Positions 29,921 to 39,129 of a stretch of 64,000 bases of DNA are shown here, piece by piece (position 1 is the stretch's first letter; each line of letters starts with the position of its first letter). The notes beneath the pieces were generated by a model. That model did not search any database and was not told where the DNA came from. It saw only the letters and a list, made by a program, of their open reading frames with translations. This stretch comes from Chryseobacterium piperi (lineage in GTDB: Bacteria; Bacteroidota; Bacteroidia; Flavobacteriales; Weeksellaceae). A program made the translations under genes and the position numbers. The stretch lies in contig NZ_CP023049.2 of the NCBI RefSeq assembly GCF_002285635.2, positions 1-64,000 of the forward strand, written 5' to 3'.

Positions 29921-30815
29921 AAGATTCTATATGCCTGACTTGGGAAGATGGGGCGTGGTGGATCCGCTGGCGGAGAAAATGACAAGACATAGTCCTTATA
30001 ACTATGCTTTTAATAATCCTTTGAGATTTATTGACCCTGATGGAAGGCAAGGAACGGATTGGGTACACAATAGACAAACAAATAGTGTTTATTGGAATGA
30101 AAATGCAACAAGCCAAGCAACAGCAGGAGAAAATGAAACTTATTTAGGTAAATCTGGGACATATACAACGGAGAATGGGTCTACAACTGCCTTAAATTCT
30201 GATGGTTCATATACCAATAACTCTTTATTGGGAGGAATGGGGATAATGAATAATTTAGATCCTTTAATTCAAGCAGGTGATTCCGCATCAGCAATGAGTG
30301 TCGCTGCTTTTGGTACTCCTGATAATGGTTCGTATATAAGAGAAACTCCTGCATCCAATTCAACGGAAGCAGCAATGGGAAATCCATCGGGGCAGTTAGC
30401 TGTTGCGGGTCTATATGGATTGCAAGGAGCAGCTGCAGAAATTGGATTTTCTAAGGCATTAGGAGCAGTAGCAAAAGTTGCAACTACTTCAGATGGGTTC
30501 TTATTTGGAAGTATTAATATGAAAGCTCCTTTTGATATTCCTGCTCAAAGATTTGGGCAAATGTCTATTGGGAAGAGTGATTTCTGGGGTGTAAGAGTTG
30601 GAACTAGTGAATTTGCAAATAGAACAGTAGTGGCAATAAAGCAAGAGTGGAATCCTTTAACTCAATATACATCTGGTATAGTTCCTAAAGGAACTCCAAT
30701 TAAAATAGGAATAGTTGGACCTCAAGGTGGAGGATTTTATACAGGAGGCTCTATCCAGTTTTTGACAGAATCTAAAAGTGTAGTAAATCAAGCAACTAAA
30801 ATTATTCCTCGTTAA
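29904..30815 (+). CDS. Orphan RHS C-terminus, copy 4
   Basis: Identical 303 codons to the tip at 15555, intact, with no shell upstream. Confidence 0.7.
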   Translation: MYDYGARFYMPDLGRWGVVDPLAEKMTRHSPYNYAFNNPLRFIDPDGRQGTDWVHNRQTNSVYWNENATSQATAGENETYLGKSGTYTTENGSTTALNSDGSYTNNSLLGGMGIMNNLDPLIQAGDSASAMSVAAFGTPDNGSYIRETPASNSTEAAMGNPSGQLAVAGLYGLQGAAAEIGFSKALGAVAKVATTSDGFLFGSINMKAPFDIPAQRFGQMSIGKSDFWGVRVGTSEFANRTVVAIKQEWNPLTQYTSGIVPKGTPIKIGIVGPQGGGFYTGGSIQFLTESKSVVNQATKIIPR

Positions 30816-30820
30816 AAATT

Positions 30821-31209
30821 ATGAAACTTGAAACCCCAATAAGTTTTAGACTAAAAATAAATCTTCCAAATAAAAAAGAAGTTTTATATCACGATCTATA
30901 CGAAATTTGTCAAGGTTGTCCGGAAGTTGGAAAATTGTCTATTGATGGAAATCTGATAAAAAGAGAAATATTTGGAGGTCCGTTATTATATGAGAATGGA
31001 TTTATTTATATTCCTTGTTTTAGAAAAAAATGGTTTAACTCTGGATTTTATTTGGTCAAAATAAATACTTCTACATTAGAATTTACTGTAATATCAGATA
31101 TGTATCAAATAATAGATTTAATAAAATCGAGAATGATAGTATTTATTTTTATGATAACTTAGAACAAAGTGAGATTAGAGAAATCTCTTTAAAAAAAATT
31201 ACTCATTAA
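30821..31209 (+). pseudogene. Candidate immunity gene, frameshifted as assembled (copy 4)
   Basis: Same gene as at 9283, but a five-A run near 31126 is four A. The frame stops after 113 codons, with 11 altered residues at the end (31162). Probably the same sequencing artefact as in copy 3. Confidence 0.65.
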
Positions 31210-31219
31210 TATTTCAAAA

Positions 31220-31770
31220 ATGAAAAACTTATTGTTTTTTTTGACTTTAATATTAAGTTTAATGTTGAATGCACAAGAAATTAAACTTAATGATTTTAAG
31301 CTTATTGCTTATGATATTGAAGCCAAAAACGTTTCAATTTTATCATATTCAACATTGGATAAAAACGGAAAATTGAATGTCTATTTAAAAAGACACAAGG
31401 ATACTGTTTTTATTCCTATCAACTTACGAATGAAGAAGTTGAAAAAGTAAATCAATTATCTTTTGGAAAATTACAAGATTTTGTAGTACGCAAAAAGCTA
31501 GATAAAAGTACGTATTATGCAGGAAATAGAAATTATATTAATTTTAAAGTAAAAAATAATAATGAAAAACTTTGTTTTATTCCTCCTTTTATGAGCTCTA
31601 GCTTCAATGATATTATAGATTTACTTAAGGAAAAAGTATATAAACAAGATGATTCCGCAAGAATATCAGAATTTGAAATTAATTTTGATCAAATTAAGAA
31701 TGATATTCAAAAACAAAATGAGATAGATAATTATTTACCAGAAAAATCTCTTCCTCCAATTAGAAAATAA
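31220..31770 (+). pseudogene. Exported 183-residue protein, frameshifted as assembled (copy 4)
   Basis: Same gene as at 9683, with one T missing from a six-T run near 31410. The frame stops at codon 76 (31450). The rest is unchanged. Confidence 0.65.
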
Positions 31771-31782
31771 AATTACAAACAA

Positions 31783-31808
31783 AAACCCACTGCAATTGTA
31801 GTGGGTTT
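31783..31808. terminator. Bidirectional terminator (copy 4)
   Basis: Same perfect 9-bp stem and 8-nt loop as copy 1. Confidence 0.85.
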
Positions 31809-31847
31809 TGTATTTTTATAGTGTTCTGTTTGTATAAGGAAACTGAA

Positions 31848-32192
31848 CTAAAGTGCAGCAATATTTTTAATTTTAAGAGCCTGAATAAACCCATCTACTA
31901 CAGAAAGCAAATGTTTTTTATTTTCAGGATCAAGTTTTTCGATGTCGTTGAAACGGTTGAGCATTGCAGGATCTTTAAAAATATTTACTTCTTCTGTCTC
32001 TCCCAAAAGATAACCAACTGTAGTTCCTAAAATCTTAGCAATATTTTTAGCCACCCCAATAGAAGGAATCATCTCATCACGTTCATACTTTCCGATTACA
32101 GAGTAAGAAGTATTTAAAATCCCTGCTAAATCCTTTTGGGAAAGGTTTTTAGCTTCTCTGCATTCTCTTAATTTTTTACCGAACGAATCCAT
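31848..32192 (-). CDS. XRE-family repressor (copy 4)
   Basis: Intact duplicate of the 114-residue repressor at 10312. Confidence 0.85.
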   Translation of the reverse strand: MDSFGKKLRECREAKNLSQKDLAGILNTSYSVIGKYERDEMIPSIGVAKNIAKILGTTVGYLLGETEEVNIFKDPAMLNRFNDIEKLDPENKKHLLSVVDGFIQALKIKNIAAL

Positions 32193-32283
32193 TATTTATA
32201 TCTTTTAAGGTATTAAACCACTGTATTTTATTAATAATAAGCAAATATAAATACTTTATAAGGTAAATAAAAATCTAATAATT

Positions 32284-32330
32284 TTTGCAAAATAGATTTT
32301 ATAATATACCTTTGTACTCAATAAGGTATA
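32284..32330 (+). promoter_or_regulatory. Primase promoter and operator (copy 4)
   Basis: TTTG (32284-32287), 19 nt, TACCTTTG (32307-32314) with palindrome half-sites at 32305-32312 and 32323-32330, unchanged. Confidence 0.7.
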
Positions 32331-32358
32331 TAAAACTTTTTCAAAATATTTTTTATTT

Positions 32359-34632
32359 ATGGAAATCTCCGCTATCAAAGAACGTTTAAGTTTATCAGAG
32401 GTTCTACAGTATTACAACTTGCAACCCCAAAATAATATGCTTAAATGTTTTATGCACGATGATAAAACGGCAAGTCTTCAGGTGAATCTGGAAAAGAACT
32501 TTTACAAATGCCACAGTTGTGGAAAAACCGGCGATGTTATCCAGTTTATAGAAGATTACGAAAAGCTAACGAAACATGAAGCGATAAAGAAAGCACAAAG
32601 TTTAATCAGTTCTGAAATGTCAATTATAAAAAATCCTACAAAAGAAAAAAATAATCATTTGTCCGACACGGACTTTTTAGAAAACACATTTAGTTATTTT
32701 AGGAAAGCTTTGTATTGTAGCGTTCCTGCAAAACAATATATTGAGAAAAGGAATCTTGACAACTCCATTTTAGAGATTGGTTACAACAGCGGTCAGTTCC
32801 ATCACGGAGAAAGGAAAAGCGAAGAATTAATCAGCAATGCTTTGGAAGTTGGATTATTACAGGATAAAGGACTTGTCAACAACAGAACAGGAGAAAAAGG
32901 CTACAGTATTTTTGCGAATAAGTGTATTGCTTTTCCTTTGAAGAATAAAGAAAATGAAATCGTAAGCTTTTATTTTAGAGCAATCGTAGAGAACAAAAAC
33001 GGAAAACATTTTTATCTGAAGAATCGTTCCGGAATTTATCCGGGATATCCAAAAGCAGAAACTAAAAAACTGATATTAACAGAAGCAATTATCGATTGTG
33101 CGAGCTTGCTTCAGATAAAAGAAATACGGGACAATTACAGTGTAATAAGTTGCTTTGGAACAAACGGATTGAATGAAGAAATTTTAACAGCCATCAAAGA
33201 ACTCAAAGAATTAGAGGAAATTATTTTTTGTTTTGATAATGACGATGCAGGAAAGAAAGCCGTTAAGAAATATGCAGAAGAATTTAAGAGTTACAAAGTA
33301 TCAACGGTAGAACTTCCGAACAATGATATAAATGAGACATTACAGTTACACGATGAAAGTATTTTTAAAGAACTGTTAGAAAAAAGAAAAGATATTTTTC
33401 TTTCAACTGAAAAAATAAAAGTTACTGTAGAGAAATCTGCGGAATCTGCGCCATCAGCGAGAGAACCAAAAGCAGAACCGAAAACAGCAGTAGATTTTTT
33501 ACAGCAAAAAGAATTATTAACATCCTTAAATCAGCTCATAGAAAAAGCCGGAATTATCGGCGAAGAAAACAGCAGACTCCTTTTATTTTTAATCACGATC
33601 AGTTATTTAAACAGAAGTCCGTTACACGGAATTGTACAGGGAGGTTCAGGAAGCGGAAAAACGCACATTATCAGCAGAATTGCAGACATGATGCCACAGG
33701 AAGATGTGTTGAGATTTACAAGAATTACAGAATCAAGTTTGTATAATTGGGGCGAGTTCGATCTGTTCCAAAAGATCATTATCATTGAAGATTTAGACGG
33801 TTTAAAGGAAGATGCATTGTATGCGTTGAGAGAATTTATCAGCAACCAGGTTTTAAGAAGTTCGGTTACTATTAAGGATAAAAAGGGAAATAATAAATCG
33901 AGTCATAAGATCGTAAAAGGTCAGTTTAGCAGTTTATCGGCAACAACAAAAGGAGAATTGTATGAGGATAATATGAACCGCAGCTTTATTGTAGCAGTCA
34001 ACGAAAGCGAGGAACAGACAGAGAAAATCAGTTATCAGAACCGCAGAAATGCCGGAGAAATTAATAAAAACGGAGAAGAGAAGGCTGTTGGCTTTATACA
34101 AAAAATCATCAGGAATTTAAAACATTATGAGGTTATCAATCCATATGCGACACAAATACAATTGCCTAGTAATGTAAAGAATAAGAGACGATTAAATGAA
34201 ATGTTTCAAAGTATTATCAAGCAAATTACACTTTTGTATCAATATCAGAGAGAAATAAAAAACGATTATTTAATTACTGAGATTGAAGATATCGAGAACG
34301 CTGTAGAAATACTATTTGAGAGTATTATTTTAAAGATTGACGAGCTAGACGGAAGTTTAAGGCAGTTCTTTGAAAAGTTGAAAAAAGCCTTTAAAGAAGA
34401 TCAGTTCTCAAGGTTTGATGCAATGGAAATTACAGGATTTAAAAAGACACAATTACAGTTTTATCTGAACGAATTGGTAAGACTAGAATATTTAAAGCAA
34501 ATCGGTTTTGCGAATAAAGGATTTAAATATAAAATCTCATATAACGATAATATACAGAGAGTTAGAAAAGAATTGAAAGAATCTTTTACAAAGCAATTGG
34601 AACAATTAAAATTGAACGCTATCGAACGCTAA
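32359..34632 (+). CDS. Primase-helicase-like replication protein, variant (copy 4)
   Basis: This 757-residue version of the protein at 10823 has two changes. Walker A reads GGSGSGKT instead of GSSGSGKT (Ser429 to Gly), still a valid P-loop. One of two adjacent Ile codons in 'TEKIISYQNRR' is missing by an in-frame 3-bp loss. Neither falls on a metal or catalytic residue. Unlike the run losses elsewhere, these keep the frame and may be real divergence. Confidence 0.8.
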   Translation: MEISAIKERLSLSEVLQYYNLQPQNNMLKCFMHDDKTASLQVNLEKNFYKCHSCGKTGDVIQFIEDYEKLTKHEAIKKAQSLISSEMSIIKNPTKEKNNHLSDTDFLENTFSYFRKALYCSVPAKQYIEKRNLDNSILEIGYNSGQFHHGERKSEELISNALEVGLLQDKGLVNNRTGEKGYSIFANKCIAFPLKNKENEIVSFYFRAIVENKNGKHFYLKNRSGIYPGYPKAETKKLILTEAIIDCASLLQIKEIRDNYSVISCFGTNGLNEEILTAIKELKELEEIIFCFDNDDAGKKAVKKYAEEFKSYKVSTVELPNNDINETLQLHDESIFKELLEKRKDIFLSTEKIKVTVEKSAESAPSAREPKAEPKTAVDFLQQKELLTSLNQLIEKAGIIGEENSRLLLFLITISYLNRSPLHGIVQGGSGSGKTHIISRIADMMPQEDVLRFTRITESSLYNWGEFDLFQKIIIIEDLDGLKEDALYALREFISNQVLRSSVTIKDKKGNNKSSHKIVKGQFSSLSATTKGELYEDNMNRSFIVAVNESEEQTEKISYQNRRNAGEINKNGEEKAVGFIQKIIRNLKHYEVINPYATQIQLPSNVKNKRRLNEMFQSIIKQITLLYQYQREIKNDYLITEIEDIENAVEILFESIILKIDELDGSLRQFFEKLKKAFKEDQFSRFDAMEITGFKKTQLQFYLNELVRLEYLKQIGFANKGFKYKISYNDNIQRVRKELKESFTKQLEQLKLNAIER

Positions 34633-34737
34633 ACGGAAACCAAACGAACACTAGAATACTTATAAATACCGATGAATAAAGAGAAATCGATTAGCGTTCG
34701 GAAAAACACAAATATTACACAAGTAAATCGGTTATAG

Positions 34738-35520
34738 ATGGAAAACTTCAAGAGATATTTAGAACTCAGGAATTATCAGAAAAGGAATGTTATCAAGATT
34801 TTATCAATGGTTCAGGAGTATAGAAATTATATAGAAAGAGGAAATCTTCCAACAGAATATATTAATTATTTAAAGCAGAGAAAACACAAAACTCAACCTC
34901 ATAAAAACCTTAATGTAAGTACCATAAACAATCATCTTTTTGCACTTAAAATCTATAAAAATTATCAGAAAGAAATCCTGCAGAAAGAAACGAATCTTAT
35001 CATCTGCAGAAGTTTTAAAACTGATCTTGCAACAATAGAAGTCCTTAGTCCGGAGGAAGTACAGATCCTATTTGAAAGTACGATAAATACAAGAGATAAA
35101 GCTGTTTTAGCAAGCTTATATTATTTAGGATTAAGAATCGGAGAAGCCGCCGAATTACTATTCGAAGATGTAGATTTAAAAGACGGAAAAGTTCTGGTAA
35201 GAAAATCGAAAACAGGATATCAGAGAGAAGTTCCCATACACAGCAAAGCAACAGAAATTTTTGAAGAATATCTAAAAATAAGAGAGCATAAAGGAGATTG
35301 TTTTTTACAAGGGCAAAAAGGAAATTTAACCCCTTCAGGAATAGAATTTATTATAGAAAAGCTCGCCAAAAAAAGTAAAATAAAAAAGAGAATCTATCCA
35401 CATTTATTACGACACAGTATTGCTACTCATTTATTAAAAAACGGAATGGAACTTATAAAGGTCAGCAGATTTTTAGGGCATAGAAGTTTGGAAAGCACAC
35501 AGATATACACCCATATATAG
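34738..35520 (+). CDS. Tyrosine recombinase (copy 4)
   Basis: Intact 260-residue duplicate of the recombinase at 13205 with all catalytic residues. Confidence 0.9.
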   Translation: MENFKRYLELRNYQKRNVIKILSMVQEYRNYIERGNLPTEYINYLKQRKHKTQPHKNLNVSTINNHLFALKIYKNYQKEILQKETNLIICRSFKTDLATIEVLSPEEVQILFESTINTRDKAVLASLYYLGLRIGEAAELLFEDVDLKDGKVLVRKSKTGYQREVPIHSKATEIFEEYLKIREHKGDCFLQGQKGNLTPSGIEFIIEKLAKKSKIKKRIYPHLLRHSIATHLLKNGMELIKVSRFLGHRSLESTQIYTHI

Positions 35521-35525
35521 ACAAG

Positions 35526-36404
35526 ATGAAAGAGTTTATCCATTATCTGAGGGATCAATATCACTCCACAGAAAAGACGCTTATAGAAAAAGAAAAACAG
35601 ATTGTATTATGGAAAAAGTTATGTTCCAGGAAACAGAATTTTGACAGAATAACGACTCAGGAATTATTAAAAATTATAGAATTACAACAGAAAAAATATC
35701 AATTAAATACGATCAACACTCAGATCAGAAGTATAGAACAATACTTTGAATATTTACAGTTTACAGGAAAAAGAAAAGATCATCCGCTAAAGAATTTTAG
35801 AATAAAAACACCAAAGAAAGCTTTAATTACAGGGTTTTTAAGTGAAGAGGAATTACGGGATATAGAGAAGAATTTTAAAGAAAGAAAATATAAAAGAGGA
35901 CAGTTTGATTTATTTGGAAAAAGGAATCAGATTATATTAGGACTCATAATTTATCAAGGCTTAAATACAGGGAGTTTAAGAGAATTAAAAGTAAGAGATA
36001 TTGATCTGGAAAAAGGAATGATCAGAGTTCCGGAAGCTACAGAAAACCGTGTAAAAGAAAGAATTTTACCATTAGAAGCTCCGCAGATTTTAGAACTTTA
36101 TAAATACATTACAGAAACAAGAACGGAATTATTACAGATATCAAAAACCGTAAAAGAAACCGAAAAGCTTTTTATTACAAGCGAAAACACAAGATTTAGC
36201 AGCATTACAAAACAGATTCGGAAACAAATTAATATTCAGAGTTTACAGCAGATCAGAAACAGCAGGATCAATTTATGGCTCAAGCAATATAATTTAAGAG
36301 AAGTTCAATACAAAGCAGGATTTAGATATTTAAGAAGCCTGGAATATTTTAATCAAACCGAACTCGAAAACCTGAAACAGGAACTTGAAAAATACGTCTC
36401 TTAA
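35526..36404 (+). CDS. Degenerate tyrosine-recombinase-like partner (copy 4)
   Basis: Intact 292-residue duplicate of the protein at 13993. Confidence 0.75.
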   Translation: MKEFIHYLRDQYHSTEKTLIEKEKQIVLWKKLCSRKQNFDRITTQELLKIIELQQKKYQLNTINTQIRSIEQYFEYLQFTGKRKDHPLKNFRIKTPKKALITGFLSEEELRDIEKNFKERKYKRGQFDLFGKRNQIILGLIIYQGLNTGSLRELKVRDIDLEKGMIRVPEATENRVKERILPLEAPQILELYKYITETRTELLQISKTVKETEKLFITSENTRFSSITKQIRKQINIQSLQQIRNSRINLWLKQYNLREVQYKAGFRYLRSLEYFNQTELENLKQELEKYVS

Positions 36405-37087
36405 AATGAATAGATTACAGAGTTACAGAATTACAAAATGGATTATTTACCCTGTTTGTAATTTTGTAATACTGTAATTAAAAGATTAAATTTAATACGC
36501 CACAGCAAATTACATAATCAAAATTATACGCACGGCCAGCGTCAGACGTTGCCCTCCATTCCGCAAGCTTCATTCCGTGCAAAATCCCTCAGTGCCTATA
36601 ATTTGGGATTATGTAAAATGCTTTCCTATGCTTCATACAAAGTATTCCGCAGCCAACGCTCTGTGGTCTTTGATTGGAATTTTAGCCGACAAAACCACTG
36701 GAAAACGAAGTCGGAAAACAACCCGCAGTCGGGAAAAGAATGTGGATTTGTGGATAAATCCAACGCTAAAGCCCGCACCGATTTTACCCACAAGTCCACA
36801 TTTACAACACCGCCCAACAATAGAAATCTTAGTCTAAAAATCTTCTTAAAATTACCATCTGATGCAAGATGTGCTTTTGTACGGACAAGACTATTCCTGC
36901 CCAGAAGCTGGGAGTCTTATTTTTTTCAATTGAAAGAAAAATCTATACGGAAAAACAATGGAATTTATTTTTTCAACTGAATAAATTTTTATCTTTGGAA
37001 GAAGCGACAGAAGAGTGATCAAAAAATAAACAGTCGCGTGAAGAAAAATGAAGCAGGCAAATCCTAAAAAATGCAGTAGACTACGGA
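36405..37087 (+). other. Non-coding right end with outward promoter (copy 4)
   Basis: Same 683-bp sequence as 14872-15554. Here the outward TATCTTTG box (36990-36997) faces the displaced original tip and its lipoprotein gene, so it could keep those transcribed although the operon promoter is now about 36 kb away. Confidence 0.6.
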
Positions 37088-37104
37088 ATGTATGATTATG
37101 GAGC
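37088..37104 (+). repeat. 17-bp attachment-site repeat 5 (right junction)
   Basis: Identical 17 bp; left flank is the right end of copy 4, right flank is the original rhs core continuing as GCGAGGATG (A-R-M). The two outer repeats together mark the insertion point in the ancestral gene. Confidence 0.85.
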
Positions 37105-37897
37105 GAGGATGTATATGGCAGATATTGGGCGTTGGGGCGTGGTGGATCCGCTGGCGGAAAAGATGACAAGGCATAGCCCTTATAATTATGCGTTCAATAA
37201 TTCTTTGAGATTTATAGATCCGGATGGCAGATCAGAACAAGATTGGATTCGGAAAGATGGGAAATGGCAATACGATGCAAATGTAACAACCGTAGAGTAA
37301 GCTCAAAAAATGGCAGGAGTAGATGGCTTTGCTAAAAATGGGACAGTTCTTGCCGATGCAAAAATAGGACCTGATGGAGAGGCTGGATATGTAAGATTAA
37401 GTGAAGGAGGGAAAGCTACTTATGAACCTATGTATGGTTTAACTAATACTATTACAAGTTTTATTCAAGGAGATATATCAACTTGGACAGCAGAAGAGTT
37501 TCCTCAGATTACATATAACGGAGGTATGGCAAGAACGGATTTTGATGCAAGTACACATGATAAAAAGTTTGGTAATGATAAAACCTTCAACTTAGATTGG
37601 GGAAGTTTTGTTGCTCCAAGTACTTTTCCTAATCCTGGCAAAGGTGGTAGTGCTTATGCTTTATCTTGGGCTGTAGATAGATTAGCGGATGTCTTTAATT
37701 TAAATAAAGGAAGTGACACAGATACAATTAATCATACAATGGGAGTCTTTGATTATAATGCGGGTAAGTTTAAAGATACAACAGTCACACTTCAATATTC
37801 CCCTAAAGTAGATTTTTCAACATCTAATGGGCAAAAGACGGGGAAAGTTGATTCTGTTAGTCTGTCCAATTTACGAAGATATTTTAATAAACATTAA
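37088..37897 (+). pseudogene. Displaced original RHS C-terminus, broken by one stop codon
   Basis: The first 50 residues ('[20 protein letters not shown]', '[12 protein letters not shown]') are the continuation of the RHS core found upstream of 8366, a different allele from that of the element. A TAA at 37298-37300 ends the frame after 70 codons. The same frame resumes at once ('AQKMAGVDGFAKNG') and runs to 37897, 270 codons in all. TAA would be CAA (Gln) with one change. The tip ('FNLDWGSFVAPSTFPNPGKG', 'FDYNAGKFKDTTVTLQYSP') is unrelated to the element tip and not recognised. It is cut off from its shell, so loss of selection explains the stop. Confidence 0.8.
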
Positions 37898-37899
37898 GA

Positions 37900-38535
37900 G
37901 TGATGAATAAGAAATTCCTTGGTTACATGGCAAGCTTAATTTTGATAGTAGGTTGCACTAAAAGTAAAAAAGAGAATACAGAAGATACTTTTTTAGGTTC
38001 TGTTGACACTTTTACGAATTTGAATAAATATAAAATAAATGAGAAAATTATTAATGATTCAATAGTAAGTATAGAAGGTACTAACCGGAATTTTACTATA
38101 CAAGGGAATTTTAATAAGAGAAGTAATAAAAAAATTGATTGGTGGCAAGTTGTGGATAGAAAAGACTCTACTAATAAGCTAAAAATTCAATATTTATTAT
38201 TTGAAGAAAAAAATATTGTTAATCAAATAAAATCATATAAAAAAGGAAAAATAGACACCTTAAATAGTAAGTTTTATTTAGTGAAAAGTATTGATGATAG
38301 TTTAAAATATTCCTTTTATTTACCCTTAAGAAAAAACAAAATTATTTCTTCTAAATTTTATTATCAAATAGAAGCAAAAGAATATATTCAAGTTTGTAAT
38401 AAAAGATTTAATCATTATGAGTGTTTTGTTAAAAATCCTAATGACAATAAAGTTATTTTGGGTGTTTTTAGTGAAGCAATGGAAAACAGTAAACATGAAA
38501 ATGATATAGATATAAGTGAAATTTATATTGAATAA
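37900..38535 (+). CDS. Lipoprotein, likely immunity protein of the displaced tip
   Basis: The 211-residue protein has an N-terminal hydrophobic segment and lipobox ILIVGC (Cys at about residue 19; MNKKF at 37903 is an alternative start), so it should be a lipid-anchored envelope protein. The mature part is Lys/Asn-rich and beta-type ('KIDWWQVVDRKDSTNKLKIQ', 'SFYLPLRKNKIISSKFYYQI'). No family recognised. It follows the displaced tip by 2 nt and stays intact although the tip is broken. This fits a retained immunity gene, since immunity against sister cells still making the old toxin would remain useful. It is followed by a terminator at 38610. Confidence 0.6.
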   Translation: MMNKKFLGYMASLILIVGCTKSKKENTEDTFLGSVDTFTNLNKYKINEKIINDSIVSIEGTNRNFTIQGNFNKRSNKKIDWWQVVDRKDSTNKLKIQYLLFEEKNIVNQIKSYKKGKIDTLNSKFYLVKSIDDSLKYSFYLPLRKNKIISSKFYYQIEAKEYIQVCNKRFNHYECFVKNPNDNKVILGVFSEAMENSKHENDIDISEIYIE

Positions 38536-38609
38536 TAGCTGAATAATCACTCCCGCTGGCGCGAGCATCACGCTAGTATCTGAATAAAGTAATAAATAAT
38601 TTATAAATC

Positions 38610-38638
38610 AATCCGAGAAATTAATACTTTCTCGGATT
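38610..38638. terminator. Rho-independent terminator after the lipoprotein gene
   Basis: AATCCGAGAAA (38610-38620), 7-nt loop, TTTCTCGGATT (38628-38638), perfect 11-bp stem followed by T-rich sequence. Confidence 0.85.
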
Positions 38639-38692
38639 TTTATTAATGTTGTTTTTAGAATTATACTAATGTTATTTCTCCATCTGGCAGGT

Positions 38693-38884
38693 ATGAAAGT
38701 AGGTGGAGTAAGTGCTGCTGCACCGCTTCAGCAAATAGATTATGCATACAATATCACTTATGCGGAAGTAAATATCAAAAGTTGTAAAGTAATAGAGGTT
38801 TCACACGGAAAATAGTTTTTAGCTATTACTCATAGAGAAAATAAGGACTTAAAAAAGCACGAACATGCTTATGTAGAATTATAG
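38693..38884 (+). pseudogene. RHS remnant fused to an unknown tail
   Basis: Codons from 38693 read MKVGGVSAAAPLQQIDYAYN, nearly the same as residues 536-556 of the RHS-core gene (near 7320-7380). After AYNI the similarity stops abruptly and an unrelated tail follows (ending 'EVSHGK', TAG at 38813), with the same frame continuing to 38884 ('AITHRENKDLKKHEHAYVEL'). It is a leftover of another RHS gene or cassette, evidence of repeated rhs rearrangement here. Confidence 0.65.
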
Positions 38885-38976
38885 AAACTAATATTTGGCT
38901 GCTAAATTTTTCTGATATGTAGAATTTTATTAAATTTAGAGTGTAAAAAGTAAAGTTTCTACAATTTTGTGTTTTA

Positions 38977-39003
38977 TGGTATGAATTTTAAATTCATACC
39001 ATT
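38977..39003. other. Palindrome, possible terminator
   Basis: ATGGTATGAATTT followed directly by TAAATTCATACCAT gives a stem of about 12 bp with almost no loop, then a run of Ts. It could end transcription of the preceding remnant. Confidence 0.5.
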
Positions 39004-39129
39004 TTTAGTTGGTAAAACTTAACAGAAGGGACATTGTAAGGAATCTCCCTCTATTTTTTTATTCCTTAGGCAGCCTATTTTATAAAAGGATTGTCTATAT
39101 AATATTGCTTGAGGAATAGTCTATTTCTC

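Larger units (their letters stand above)
29904..37087 (+). mobile_element. rhs-tip integrative element, copy 4
   Basis: The copy is 7184 bp long. Relative to copy 1 it lacks one A near 31126, one T near 31410 and three bases (one Ile codon) near 34030 in the primase gene, and has one substitution in the Walker A codons near 33643. Its right end meets the displaced original rhs tip at 37088. Confidence 0.85.
8366..37104 (+). repeat. Tandem array of four 7.2-kb rhs-tip mobile elements
   Basis: The same unit occurs four times head to tail, starting at 8366, 15555, 22744 and 29904. The unit lengths are 7189, 7189, 7160 and 7184 bp. A fifth copy of the 17-bp boundary at 37088 closes the array. 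Copies 1 and 2 look identical wherever I compared them. Copy 3 is 29 bp shorter, mainly by single-base losses in A/T runs. Copy 4 is 5 bp shorter: two single-base losses and one 3-bp loss. The array splits one rhs gene, with the core upstream of 8366 and the original tip from 37088. Confidence 0.95.

Noticed and set aside
8366-37104. Large direct repeats as a CRISPR array or integron cassette array
   Set aside because: Repeat units are 7.2 kb with genes, boundaries are a 17-bp rhs coding sequence, there are no spacers, cas genes, attC-like folds or integron integrase.
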